64,000 bases of DNA, taken from NCBI RefSeq assembly GCF_001644645.1, contig NZ_CP011390.1:3282001-3346000 (forward strand), written 5' to 3'. Of this stretch, positions 52,889 through 61,604 are shown piece after piece (position 1 is the first letter of the stretch; each line of letters opens with the position of its first letter). Origin of the DNA: Flavisolibacter tropicus. GTDB lineage: Bacteria; Bacteroidota; Bacteroidia; Chitinophagales; Chitinophagaceae. The position numbers and the translations under genes are program-made. Under the pieces are notes generated by a model. It was not told the origin of the DNA. It ran no database searches and saw only the letters and a program-made list of their open reading frames with translations.

Positions 52889-54571
52889 ATGAGATCCCCA
52901 TCTTATTTTGAAAAGAAACTTCTCTTTTTCTTTCTTTGTATTCTATCCGGCATTCTTACGCTCGCCATTAAAACGTACGAAAACAACCTGGTGCATGAAA
53001 ATACCACCTGGTGGGTGGAGCATACCAAAGAAGCGCTATATAGATCAACGCATTTATCAAACGACGTAAAAGATATGGAATCTGGCGTCAGGGCGTATGT
53101 TATAACCGGCGACAGTACTTTTCTTGCTCCTTTCCTAAACGGCCAGCAATTGCTCTTTGATCAGATTGACCATTTAAAAACACTAACAACAGACAACAAT
53201 ATACAACAAGCCCGGATCAAGTACTTACAATCACTAGTCTCTGAAAAGATCAATGCTGCCCAGCATAGCATAGATCTTAGAAATACCTATGGATTTTCGC
53301 TTGCACAAGCCTTCATAAAAGAGGGAGGTGGTAGCTATCGCACCAAACACATTGATAGCTTAATCAATAGAATTGAAGATGAAGAAGAAAATTTATTGGC
53401 AGTACGTAAACAGGCCGACGCCAAGAGCAGCTATTACTTTACTATTTTTTATTTTGCCTTGATAGCTGTTTTAGTGGCTATCATTACCGTGTTTTTTATA
53501 GCCTTATGGAAAAACCTAAAGGCCCGAAAGCTGGCAGAGACCTCGTTAAGGCAAAGTCGTGATCTCTTGCAATCTATTGTTGACAATACCAGTTCAGTTA
53601 TCTATGTAAAGGACCTTAGAGGAAGATTCACCTTATTCAATAATCAGTTCAAAAATCTATTCAACCTAGACAGCTGGGAAGCCATTGGAAAAACGGCACT
53701 TGAATTACTTCCCGAAGCGTATGCCCATCAACAGACCCTGAATGACAACAGGGTAATAAGAGAAGGAATACTAATAGAAGTAGAAGAAGAGCTTGAGATC
53801 AATGGCCAATGGAACCATTTTTATTCTATAAAGTTTCCCATACAAAACCAAAAAGGAATCACCTATGCTGTAGGTGGCATTTCTACTAATATTACCGAGG
53901 TCATCAGTAAACAACAATTAGAAAAACAACGAGAGATTGCTGCTACTACCATTGAAGCACAGGAAAGAGAACGAAATCATTTAGGAAGAGAGCTGCACGA
54001 CAATGTCAACCAGCTATTAACCTATTCAAAGCTCTGCCTTGAAGTGGCGGAAACCAATGCTGAGCTTCGCGAATCGTTCCTGGAAAAGTGCAAAACCACT
54101 ATAGTAAATGTCATTACAGAAATCCGCAATCTTTCACACACCCTTACCTCTCCTTCATTTGAAGGCGAACGGTTTACCGAGTCTATTGCCGATCTGGCAC
54201 AGGATATACGCTCCAGCAGCAGTATAAAGACACAAGTACGATTTAGTTCAGAAGATGAATTAAATGGCCTGCCAGACAAAGTAAAGCTGACGCTTTATAG
54301 AATTATTCAGGAACAGCTGAATAACATTTTAAAATACGCCCGGGCCAATACGATTACTATTGAGCTCATACAACAGAAGAAAGATATTAAACTATTGATC
54401 GCAGATGATGGTGTGGGCTTTGACGCACTCTCAAAAGCTAAGGGTATTGGTTTTAGAAATATCCAAAGCCGCACAGAATTCTTATTTGGTACTATGCAAA
54501 TTACCACAGCCCTCAATCAAGGCTGTACATTACTGGTTAAAATTCCAGAGAAAGGGTACGCTACTGCGTAA
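52889..54571 (+). CDS. CHASE3-like/PAS sensor histidine kinase (HisKA_3 type)
   Basis: 560 aa. TM1 about 11-27; periplasmic helical sensor of about 155 residues with the CHASE3-like phrase VKDMESGVRAYVITGDSTFL; TM2 about 183-208; PAS 222-340 (SVIYVKDLRGRFTLFNNQF, ending GGISTNITE); HisKA_3 with RERNHLGRELHDNVNQLL; HATPase with IIQEQLNNILKYA, DDGVGFD and GIGFRNIQSR. The intact junction IEAQERERNHLGRELHDN is a useful internal reference for the broken kinase at 62855-64000. No partner regulator is adjacent. Confidence 0.93.
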   Translation: MRSPSYFEKKLLFFFLCILSGILTLAIKTYENNLVHENTTWWVEHTKEALYRSTHLSNDVKDMESGVRAYVITGDSTFLAPFLNGQQLLFDQIDHLKTLTTDNNIQQARIKYLQSLVSEKINAAQHSIDLRNTYGFSLAQAFIKEGGGSYRTKHIDSLINRIEDEEENLLAVRKQADAKSSYYFTIFYFALIAVLVAIITVFFIALWKNLKARKLAETSLRQSRDLLQSIVDNTSSVIYVKDLRGRFTLFNNQFKNLFNLDSWEAIGKTALELLPEAYAHQQTLNDNRVIREGILIEVEEELEINGQWNHFYSIKFPIQNQKGITYAVGGISTNITEVISKQQLEKQREIAATTIEAQERERNHLGRELHDNVNQLLTYSKLCLEVAETNAELRESFLEKCKTTIVNVITEIRNLSHTLTSPSFEGERFTESIADLAQDIRSSSSIKTQVRFSSEDELNGLPDKVKLTLYRIIQEQLNNILKYARANTITIELIQQKKDIKLLIADDGVGFDALSKAKGIGFRNIQSRTEFLFGTMQITTALNQGCTLLVKIPEKGYATA

Positions 54572-55016
54572 GTAAACCATTTTTCAGATATCACCCTTGA
54601 GCGTCTAAGCAAGTCTTCCTACCAGGCCTTCTATATGAATAAATAACGCATCTCTATTTTTAACCAGTTTTAACAGATAAAACAGGCAATAAAAGAAGAA
54701 TGAAACGTTTCCCATTCAGGCAAAACTCATCACCAAACTCTGGATTTAAATGGTGATGTAAGGTATAGCAGCGTTAAAGCAACTATTGCTAATAATTATA
54801 AATCACATAGACAACCTTTTTCCGCTCCCCGCCGTATATTATTTATGCCCGGAAAATGCCGTTCGTCGCCTTTTAGCATAGTTTCCATAACTGAAACGTA
54901 CCGCCCATTTTGATCCCACCAGAAAGCTGTTCGTATTAACGTACCTTCATCCAGCAACCTTTTTAAACCAGCTCTTCGTTCGTACCCCTTTTGTAACCTC
55001 CTAAAAAAACCGGTGT
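54572..55016. other. Gap before the sugar dehydrogenase gene
   Basis: 445 bp without a supported ORF, repeat array or strong hairpin. A CCCCTTTTGTAA stretch near 54985-54997 lies close to the next start and might be a -7 region, but the spacing and consensus are poor. Confidence 0.35.
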
Positions 55017-56450
55017 ATGCAGACGAATAGCAAAACGGGTATTTGCTTATTGATGCAAATGGATAAAGGGATGAGTATGACGGTGCTGCTGACGATCCTG
55101 TTGAGCTTGCTGGTTACAGTGGGCTGTAGAAAGAATGAACAGCCGCCTTCGCAAAACCTCGACCTTCAACTGGTAGCCGACAATTTTGTTTCTCCGGTTG
55201 TTCTTTTGGAATCGCCCGATAGCACGCACCGCTTATTCGTTGTTGACCAGGTGGGTAAAGTATGGATTCTGGATGCCAGCGGTAAGCGTCTCTTACGCCC
55301 CTTTATTGATATCAGTAGCAAAATAGTTCCCTTGGTGTCGGGCTACGATGAACGTGGACTGTTGGGTATGGCCTTTCACCCCGATTTTAAAACTAACGGT
55401 AAGTTCTACCTGTTTTATACAGCACCGCCACCAACTGCCTCCCCTTCTAGGGATTCCAGTACAGCACAACCCACAATATGGAACAACATGAGTCGTGTTT
55501 CCGAGTTCCAGGTATCGGCAGCCAACCCTAACCAAGCCTTGCTGAATTCTGAACGTATTATTTTGGAAGAGCTGCATCCACAATCCAACAACAATGGCGG
55601 TACTATTGCATTTGGCCCTGACGGCTACCTCTATATATCCATTGGCGATGGTGGCAATCAAAATGATATCGGCCCTGGGCATGAGAAAGACTGGTACCAT
55701 GCCAATGCCGGCGGCAATGGGCAGGACATTGAAGCCAACTTAATGGGCGATATACTGCGTATTGATATAAACGGATCAGGCAACAATCAAAACTATTCTA
55801 TTCCACCCAGCAACCCATTTGTAGGCACAGCAGGCCGCGATGAGATCTATGCCTACGGTTTTCGTAATCCTTACCGGTTTTCCTTTGATAAGGGCGATAT
55901 GCAATCACTATATGTAGCTGATGTTGGCCAATCGCTTTACGAAGAAATAAATCGGGTAGTTAAGGGTGGCAACTATGGCTGGAACGTTAGAGAAGGCACC
56001 TATTGCTTTAACGCTGCTGATGAAACAAAAACATTAACCACCTGTCCCGATAGGGATACTTTCAATAACTTATTGCTTGACCCTGTCATTGAAATGAGGC
56101 ACCTTACCAATCCTGCTGGCGGCGAAACAGTGGCCATAGTGGGCGGTTTTGTATACCGTGGCCAGGACATACCTGACCTGGATGGCTGGTACATCTTTGG
56201 CGGTTTATCGGCCAGTGCCAGAAGCCCTGAGGGTCAAATCTTTCTTACTTCACCCAGCAGCAGTATAAGTGATTGGCCTTTTCAAAAAATAACCTTTGCC
56301 AGTTACTCCAACAATATTGGCTATTGGCTAAAAGGTTTTGGGCAAGATCTAAGAGGAGAGATCTATATACTGGCCTCTAAGTCGTTTGGCCCGTCCAGCA
56401 ATAGCGGCAAAGTATTTAAGCTGGTTGTTACAGGTGGTAGCAACGCCTGA
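55017..56450 (+). CDS. PQQ-dependent sugar dehydrogenase family lipoprotein
   Basis: 477 aa from the first ATG; starts at 55059 or 55077 would give a shorter n-region before the same signal (TVLLTILLSLLVTVGC, lipobox ending VGC). The mature part is a glucose/sorbosone dehydrogenase-type six-bladed propeller: LFVVDQVGKVWIL, DERGLLGMAFHPDF, NNNGGTIAFGPDGYLYISIGDGG, GDILRID, YAYGFRNPYRFSFD, YVADVGQSLYEEIN and GGNYGWN. These phrases include the residues that contact PQQ in the soluble glucose dehydrogenase family. Periplasmic or outer-membrane anchored. The actual substrate and PQQ supply are unknown. A heptamer array starts 8 bp after the stop. Confidence 0.92.
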   Translation: MQTNSKTGICLLMQMDKGMSMTVLLTILLSLLVTVGCRKNEQPPSQNLDLQLVADNFVSPVVLLESPDSTHRLFVVDQVGKVWILDASGKRLLRPFIDISSKIVPLVSGYDERGLLGMAFHPDFKTNGKFYLFYTAPPPTASPSRDSSTAQPTIWNNMSRVSEFQVSAANPNQALLNSERIILEELHPQSNNNGGTIAFGPDGYLYISIGDGGNQNDIGPGHEKDWYHANAGGNGQDIEANLMGDILRIDINGSGNNQNYSIPPSNPFVGTAGRDEIYAYGFRNPYRFSFDKGDMQSLYVADVGQSLYEEINRVVKGGNYGWNVREGTYCFNAADETKTLTTCPDRDTFNNLLLDPVIEMRHLTNPAGGETVAIVGGFVYRGQDIPDLDGWYIFGGLSASARSPEGQIFLTSPSSSISDWPFQKITFASYSNNIGYWLKGFGQDLRGEIYILASKSFGPSSNSGKVFKLVVTGGSNA

Positions 56451-56458
56451 TTGTAGTA

Positions 56459-56535
56459 GTTGACAGGTGGCAGTTTGTAGTTGGCAGTCGACAGTTAATA
56501 GTTTACAGTTGAAAGATGACAGTTGACGGTAAGCG
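56459..56535. repeat. Eleven-unit GTTGACA heptamer array
   Basis: Eleven in-phase units starting 8 bp after the TGA of the dehydrogenase gene. G at position 1 is in all, A at position 7 in nine; positions 2-6 vary. Same consensus and strand sense as 51201-51284. Confidence 0.92.
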
Positions 56536-56728
56536 GTGGTCAATTACCAGCTAACGATAATAAATAGGCGAAGTTTCTCTCAAAACAAATCCATTTTTCA
56601 TCACCGGCAGCGGCTAAAGCGATAGGAGCAAGTGCAGAGCTTCAGTGCTAGAGTAGCGCCAAAATTGTAGCCATCAGTTTGTAACCTTTCAGGCCATCAA
56701 CAACTCTATAGAAGTAAAATCGTCTTAT

Positions 56729-57064
56729 ATGCTTTACGTTGCTATTGGCCTATTTGCATTAGCCGCTGTATTTGGCCTACTGAACTTAAAAAACTGGGCC
56801 GTTGCCAAGCACCCGCCACGCCCTGTTGTATATAGCCATGGTCTTTTTGCAGCTACCGGCCTGGTATTACTATTGGTGCACACACTGCGCCAACCAGCGC
56901 AGGCATTAACTACTAGTTTGATCTTTTTTATTTTAGCAGCATTGGGTGGCTTTTTCTTGTTCTACCGCGACATTAATGGAAAGGTCGGCCCTCTAGGGGT
57001 AGCCATCTTACATGGTTTACTTGCTGTAACTGGGTTTATTATTCTTTTAGCTGCTGTTCTATAA
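56729..57064 (+). CDS. Small four-helix membrane protein
   Basis: 111 aa, nearly all hydrophobic, with four predicted helices (1-19, 33-52, 60-78, 88-110) and short charged loops (KNWAVAKHPPRP, YRDINGKVGP). No signal peptide cleavage and no recognised family. Its 3' end is 96 bp from a heptamer-built hairpin. Confidence 0.75.
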   Translation: MLYVAIGLFALAAVFGLLNLKNWAVAKHPPRPVVYSHGLFAATGLVLLLVHTLRQPAQALTTSLIFFILAALGGFFLFYRDINGKVGPLGVAILHGLLAVTGFIILLAAVL

Positions 57065-57160
57065 AAAGATAAAACATTACAATTAGCCATCACCCTTATT
57101 CATACAAATCTCCAGGGCTAGAACAAGACTTTATCAAAGTTTTGCGCCAGCCTGTGCAAA

Positions 57161-57191
57161 CAGTTGGCTGTTGACTCTCAACTGCCAACTG
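57161..57191. terminator. Hairpin built of GTTGGCA heptamers between convergent genes
   Basis: 14-bp stem (57161-57174 with 57178-57191, one mismatch) around a 3-nt loop. Further heptamer units (complements of GAGGACA, GGGGATA, GATGACA) continue to 57210, 8 bp before the lipid-kinase stop. Likely works as a bidirectional terminator, though there is no T-run. Confidence 0.7.
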
Positions 57192-57217
57192 TCCTCTATC
57201 CCCTGTCATCTTATCCT

Positions 57218-58114
57218 TCAGGGAATTAAAAACGGCAGTAAGCCCTCTTTAACTTCAATCTTTATTGCCTGCTCTTTTTTCATCTTGATCACTTCATCGT
57301 CTACGTGCAGGTGTGTGCCTTCCCAGGTAATGGCAACTGAACGTGCCTGAAAGCGTGTATAATTGAAGGGACGCTCTTCGCCATTTATTTTATCAGCTAT
57401 GTATTGTTGAAACGTTGCGCGATCGGCTTCTGTAACGGCTACAATATCCAACACTCCATCATCTGGATTAGCATCGGGCGCCAGGAATAGGTTGGGCCCA
57501 ATTGATTTTGTATTCATCACTTCCAGCAATATAAACTGGCCGGAATGATCAATACCATCTATCTGCAACTGGCAGTGATGTGGCTCATAGGTAAGTGAAA
57601 TATCATATAGCAGGTGCAGAGCGGCAGCCATGCTTTCTTCCGGTGTTTCATCTTCTACCACTTGCCGCTCTTTCATTTTCAGCATCAGGTAGGGAAATAT
57701 GCCAATACCCAAACTCTCCAGGAACAACGCTGCCTCTTTCACGTTCTCAATTCTTCCTACATCGTATTTCAGCAGATTTTCCTTTTTCCATGATTGGATC
57801 AACGGTGAAGTGTCATCTGTCAGCTGCAGTGTCTTGGCAATATTATTAGCCGTACCATAAGGCAATAGACCAATGGGCCAGATCTTATCAATCATTTTAC
57901 GATTGAGCAAGCGCTTGGCCACATTGCGCACAGTACCATCGCCGCCTGCAATCACAAGGAAGTCCACATCGTAATCAAAGTCTTTCCACTGCTTGTCCTT
58001 TACCGATGCATACAGGCATTCATATCCGTGTTGCTCTATCAACGCAATAAGCTCTTCCTTACTATGCTCTTCATCTCCCGCTCCAGGATTATGTAACAAT
58101 AACGCACGCTTCAT
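57218..58114 (-). CDS. Diacylglycerol/lipid kinase family protein
   Basis: 298 aa, the usual size for YegS/DgkB-like soluble lipid kinases. Catalytic-domain motifs: LLLHNPGAG at the N-terminus, GGDGTVRNVA (57-66) and LPYGTANNIAKTL (84-96). The C-terminal beta-domain has NLFLAPDANPDDGVLDIV and LHVDDEVI. Likely phosphorylates a lipid or sphingoid base with ATP at the membrane surface; the exact lipid is unknown. Divergent from surE with an 84-bp shared promoter region. Confidence 0.93.
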   Translation of the reverse strand: MKRALLLHNPGAGDEEHSKEELIALIEQHGYECLYASVKDKQWKDFDYDVDFLVIAGGDGTVRNVAKRLLNRKMIDKIWPIGLLPYGTANNIAKTLQLTDDTSPLIQSWKKENLLKYDVGRIENVKEAALFLESLGIGIFPYLMLKMKERQVVEDETPEESMAAALHLLYDISLTYEPHHCQLQIDGIDHSGQFILLEVMNTKSIGPNLFLAPDANPDDGVLDIVAVTEADRATFQQYIADKINGEERPFNYTRFQARSVAITWEGTHLHVDDEVIKMKKEQAIKIEVKEGLLPFLIP

Positions 58115-58198
58115 ATCATAAACTGCTTAGTATAGATGGGTTGAAAAAATGATACCACTGTGCTGCATTCATGGCACTAAAAATGTAAATCACTGCAT

Positions 58199-58939
58199 AT
58201 GAGAATCCTTATTACAAATGATGATGGTATTTATAGTCCGGGTATAGCAGCGTTAGCCAATATAGCCTCCCAATTTGGAGAAGTAATAGTGGTTGCCCCC
58301 GATGTAGAGCAGTCCTCAATGGGTCATGCTGTTACGCACTCCCGCCCATTGACCATCAAGAAATCGCCTATTTCATTTGGAAGTATTGAAGCCTTCCGTA
58401 TCAACGGTACACCGGCCGATTGTGTGGCCATCGGCACTCATTTATATACCAAGGTCGATGTGGTGCTCTCGGGTATCAACATGGGGCCAAACTTGGGCAA
58501 CTCAATGTGGCACTCCGGTACATTGGCTGGTGCCAAGCAAGGTGTGCTGCTGGGCTTAAAAGGCATTGCGTTTAGCACACCAGTAGGCAAATCGGAACCC
58601 GATTTTGATACACTGGCACCCTATGTATCAGAGTCACTGAAAGTGTTGTTAGATGCGCCGGGCATTGGCTTGTACAATGTTAATTTGCCTCCCGAACCAC
58701 ATGGCATCAAGTGGACGCGCCAGTCGGTACGCTTTTACGATGGCCAGGTGGTACCCGGAATTGACCCCATGGGCCGTAAACACTATTGGTTTACCGTAAC
58801 ACCACTGGAGCCGGCCGAGGAAGACTCAGATCGCTGGGCGGTAGAGAATGGCTATGTATCCATTACGCCTTTACGGTTAGACCTAACCGATGAGCAGACC
58901 TTGAAAAAGCGGCAGCAACAACAGCCGTTGGATGAATAA
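58199..58939 (+). CDS. surE: 5'/3'-nucleotidase SurE
   Basis: 246 aa, full length. N-terminal MRILITNDDGIYSPGI carries the metal ligands Asp8 and Asp9; APDVEQSSMGHAVTHSRPL has the conserved Ser39/Ser40 region, and SGINMGPNLG has the metal-binding Asn94. SurE dephosphorylates nucleoside monophosphates in the cytoplasm and is linked to stationary-phase survival. The stop codon is followed within about 10 bp by a repeat block. Confidence 0.96.
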   Translation: MRILITNDDGIYSPGIAALANIASQFGEVIVVAPDVEQSSMGHAVTHSRPLTIKKSPISFGSIEAFRINGTPADCVAIGTHLYTKVDVVLSGINMGPNLGNSMWHSGTLAGAKQGVLLGLKGIAFSTPVGKSEPDFDTLAPYVSESLKVLLDAPGIGLYNVNLPPEPHGIKWTRQSVRFYDGQVVPGIDPMGRKHYWFTVTPLEPAEEDSDRWAVENGYVSITPLRLDLTDEQTLKKRQQQQPLDE

Positions 58940-58944
58940 GAGGG

Positions 58945-59290
58945 CGAGGCGGCAAGCTATACGCTGCACGCTGCACGTAGAGGCGCCGGTGGCGCAGAGG
59001 GAATCACGGAGGCACTGTGAACACAGAGAGGCACAGAGGGAATTGTCTGAACCGGGATTTGGGGAGATTTAGGGATTGGAAGGAAATGGCTGATGTAAAG
59101 ATGGCTGATGGCTGATTTCAGTTGACAGGTTAACAAGTTGATAAGTTGATAAGGAAGGAAGAATATTGAACAAGGAATGAGGAAGAAAGAATGAAGAAGA
59201 GTTGGCAGGTTGACAAGATGATAAGTTGACAAGGAAGGTTTCACGCAAAGGCGCCAAGATGGGAAGACGCCAAGAAAGACTGACTATAAT
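58945..59290. repeat. Composite repeat block between surE and the stress-protein gene
   Basis: Contains CAAGCTA/ACGCTGC heptamers (58951-58977), a GGCACAGAGGGAA module, the 56-bp module at 59040-59095 that recurs at 60761-60816, a GTTGACAGGTTAACAAGTTGATAAG module twice (59123-59155 and 59205-59235), GGAAGAA units and the TTTCACGCAAAGGCGC module (59238-59253). ORFs predicted through it are spurious. Confidence 0.82.
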
Positions 59291-59292
59291 AG

Positions 59293-59322
59293 AAAAGTAC
59301 TCCTAGACGAGGAGCGCTTTTT
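59293..59322 (+). terminator. Terminator inside repeat block
   Basis: 12-position stem (59293-59304 with 59310-59321, one mismatch and one G-T), 5-nt loop, then T residues. Related in layout to the hairpins at 10812 and 21144. Confidence 0.75.
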
Positions 59323-59428
59323 ATATAACTCTTTACCTATTCTCTGTGACGCTCCGTGCTCTCTGTGCCTCCGTGGTTCCTCCCTCTCTGCGTGGCTGCC
59401 CAAAACAATTCAGCGCAAAGCGCTCTTT
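59323..59428. other. Repeat-derived tail before the stress-protein stop
   Basis: C/T-rich CTCTGTGNNTCCGTGG-like stretch, the complement of the GGCACAGAGGGAA module, then AAAGCGCTCTTTTT adjoining the stop codon. Confidence 0.5.
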
Positions 59429-60247
59429 TTACACATGCGTAATAAAAGCCGCAGCATTGCTGGTATCTATTACTGCTTTTGAAAGGCTTTTGTGAAATAG
59501 CCTTGAAAGGGCTTTTCTACCATAGGCACCCATGATGACCACCTTAGGGCTAGTATCAGCATTAACAATGTTGGCCAACTCCTGAACCCTGTTTCCAGTG
59601 ATCACTTTTGTTTCAACCGTTGAGTAATGCAGCGACAGCCATGGAAGAACTTGCTTTTCCTCCGGCAACGTGGTTATATCATGGTCAGAAACGTATACTA
59701 CTTGTAGCGGTACATCTTTCCACTGGGGAAACAGGTAGGTAAACATTCGCATGGCATAAATACTGGACACGCTTCCATCATATGCCAGCACCAATTTACC
59801 AGGGGCTTCAAGAGTTTGTTTGGTTAACAGCACCGGGCAATGCGAATCCGTTAACAAGTCGGACAATAGATACTCGTAAAAATTAGACTTGGCATCGGCC
59901 AGTAACAGGTCGCTAAAAGCGGTAAGCTCTAGCAGTTCGTCTAACGAGTAATCGTTCCGCTCATCAATAGTGTATGACAATCCTGCCAGATCAGATACAT
60001 CTTTAAAGGTTTGAATGGTAGCGCTAATGATCTCACTATTTTCCGCTGCTATATTTTCGCCCCGCAGTGGATTATCTACCAGTATAAGATCGTTGGGAAA
60101 GAAATAATTGTACTCCGGATCAATGGGCGCTTTATTCAAAAAGATCGCATGAATGTGGCAGTTAGCCATTTTGCCGATATTGGCAGCCGCATCCATTAAA
60201 TAGCCAGGCACTTGCAAACCATCTAAGATCAATAACACCTTATTCAT
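59429..60247 (-). CDS. Universal stress protein with two UspA domains
   Basis: 272 aa, about twice a single Usp domain. The first half (MNKVLLILDGLQVPGYLMD, then SDLLLADAKSNFYEYLLSD) lacks a clear ATP-binding loop; the second (LVLAYDGSVSSIYAMRMF, VVYVSDHD, VVIMGAYGRKALSRLFHKS) keeps the GxxxxR/K-like segment in degenerate form. Tandem Usp proteins of this kind are common in Bacteroidota and respond to stress by unknown means. The small ORF at 60420 lies upstream on the same strand. Confidence 0.88.
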   Translation of the reverse strand: MNKVLLILDGLQVPGYLMDAAANIGKMANCHIHAIFLNKAPIDPEYNYFFPNDLILVDNPLRGENIAAENSEIISATIQTFKDVSDLAGLSYTIDERNDYSLDELLELTAFSDLLLADAKSNFYEYLLSDLLTDSHCPVLLTKQTLEAPGKLVLAYDGSVSSIYAMRMFTYLFPQWKDVPLQVVYVSDHDITTLPEEKQVLPWLSLHYSTVETKVITGNRVQELANIVNADTSPKVVIMGAYGRKALSRLFHKSLSKAVIDTSNAAAFITHV

Positions 60248-60300
60248 AATCCATTGCTTTTAAAATCCATTAAAGCCTCGCTCTGATGGGTAGAACAAAT

Positions 60301-60417
60301 AAGCTGCAAGCTGTACGCTTCAAGCTACAAGCAAAACAGCCTCTTTAATGTGTACAGCGAGACGCGTATAGCGTGCAGCTGCAACATTTTCACCACTCAC
60401 CATTCACCATTCACCAC
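60301..60417. repeat. Fold-back AAGCTGC element plus four TCACCAT heptamers
   Basis: 60301-60385 repeats the arms-and-loop element of 7930-8003 (AAGCTGNNNGCTTNAAGCTACAAG arms, loop with AACAGCCTC). 60390-60417 is four in-phase units TCACCAC, TCACCAT, TCACCAT, TCACCAC ending 2 bp before the stop codon of the small ORF, exactly as at 11060-11080. Confidence 0.85.
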
Positions 60418-60419
60418 TA

Positions 60420-60602
60420 TCACACCACGCTCACTTCCCCATTTTCACTCTTATACACGAAACAGAAAGAATACATTAACAGTTGCTGCAACAGGTAGGG
60501 ATTGAAATGACGACAGCCTCGATAACGCTTGATCACTTCGTTACGGGTTAAATAAATACCAGATTCCATGAAGGGATGGAAATGAGAAGTTACAAAGTAC
60601 AT
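60420..60602 (-). CDS. Small hypothetical protein, 60 aa
   Basis: ATG at 60602. Begins MYFVTSHFHPFMESGIYLTR and ends FVYKSENGEVSVV; middle EVIKRYRGCRHFNPYLLQQLL. Balanced composition and third-position use look coding, and a heptamer array hugs its stop codon as it does for other genes here. No family recognised. Confidence 0.5.
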   Translation of the reverse strand: MYFVTSHFHPFMESGIYLTRNEVIKRYRGCRHFNPYLLQQLLMYSFCFVYKSENGEVSVV

Positions 60603-60693
60603 GGGTCAAGGGTTTTTGAAAGATAACAAAAGAACATACCATTTCCTATTGCTCAGCATTACGGAATTATTATGTTTCTTTTGGTGGACCGCT

Positions 60694-61142
60694 TCAAACT
60701 ATACGCTGCACGCTTAGCGCCTGTGGCGCATGCAGGAGGAACCACGGAGGCACTGGGGGAGAATTGTCTGAACCGGGATTTGGGGAGATTAAGGGATTAA
60801 GGAGAAATGGCTGATGGAATGGTGAGTGAGGAGAGAGCTGCAAGCTATACGCTGCACGCTGCAAGCTAAACAGCCGGGGGAAAGGAATATTGAACAAGGA
60901 ACAAGGAAGGAAGAAGGAAGAAGGGAGGGAATGTTCAATGCCCAATTTTCAATTTTCAATGTTCACAGAAAGGTGTCACGCAAAGGCGCAAAGAGGAAAA
61001 GACGCAAAGAAAGCTAAGAGAGAAAAGAGTGGAAGAAGATTAAGAGAATAATGAACAAGGAACAAGGAAGGAAGAAGGAAGAAGTAGGAAAAATTCGAAA
61101 AGGGAAATTCGAAATGCGAAAGGAAGAAAGAGGGAATGTTCA
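60694..61142. repeat. Composite repeat block with modules shared with 20.8 kb and 59.0 kb
   Basis: 60761-60816 matches 59040-59095 (56 bp, few mismatches). 60838-60870 has AAGCTAT/ACGCTGC/AAGCTAA units. 60938-60965 has CAATGCC, CAATTTT, CAATTTT, CAATGTT. 60972-61015 is the TTTCACGCAAAGGCGC-type module (here GTGTCACGC). 61052-61142 matches 20841-20931 at 88 of 91 positions. No gene supported. Confidence 0.88.
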
Positions 61143-61406
61143 ACAATCTGAAATGGCTACATGCTGTAAAGCCTCTTACTGTCAGGCGTAACTTGATTCT
61201 GAGCCTGTTGAAGGTGCGTATTTTGGGTCTAAGCGGGGTCTTCACGGCCTAGCCATATAGCATGGAGAGATCCGCTTGTGCTAGAATAACCAGACATCGT
61301 GTGTATTGTTATTGTTTGTACATCCTTTTCTAAATTTGGTTGTTGGTGCAGCCGCGGCACAAGGCCAAGATGAACACCAACAAAGGCGTAAAATTATGTA
61401 ATAAAA
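61143..61406. other. Gap with a degenerate inverted motif
   Basis: 264 bp with no supported gene. 61180-61216 contains ACTGTCAGGCG and CTGAGCCTGTTGAAGG, which together resemble a decayed copy of the CTTCGACAGGCTCAG-type intergenic repeat known from many bacteria. Confidence 0.35.
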
Positions 61407-61429
61407 AAAGCCCTGTAAAACAGGGCTTT
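61407..61429 (-). terminator. Terminator after the 47-aa membrane peptide gene
   Basis: Perfect 9-bp stem (61407-61415 with 61421-61429), 5-nt loop, and a run of seven T on the minus strand, 22 bp beyond the stop at 61451. Confidence 0.9.
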
Positions 61430-61450
61430 GAACAAAAGAGTAATACCGTT

Positions 61451-61594
61451 TTAGCGAACTTTTTGTTCTGTAACTCTTTTGGCTTTTACAGTCTGTGGCT
61501 TATCTAAACTCGATAGGAGTTTAAGGTTGTCTACTAACATAGCTACAAGTAGTAAGCATACCAGGCCAATTAATATTATTTTCTTCTTTTTCAT
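61451..61594 (-). CDS. Small membrane peptide, 47 aa
   Basis: ATG at 61594, TAA at 61451. MKKKKIILIGLVCLLLVAML is a basic start followed by one hydrophobic helix; the rest (DKPQTVKAKRVTEQKVR) is basic and soluble. It begins 10 bp after the stop of the amber-interrupted secreted gene and is followed by a strong terminator, so it is the last gene of that transcript. Small single-pass peptides like this can be inner-membrane partners or uncleaved signal peptides; function unknown. Confidence 0.65.
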   Translation of the reverse strand: MKKKKIILIGLVCLLLVAMLVDNLKLLSSLDKPQTVKAKRVTEQKVR

Positions 61595-61604
61595 AAAGAT
61601 GTAT

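Noticed and set aside
58957..59257. Minus-strand frames through the repeat block after surE
   Set aside because: They are translations of repeat modules (runs such as STYHLVNLPT), with no independent support; the same applies to frames at 60694-60945 and 60976-61245.
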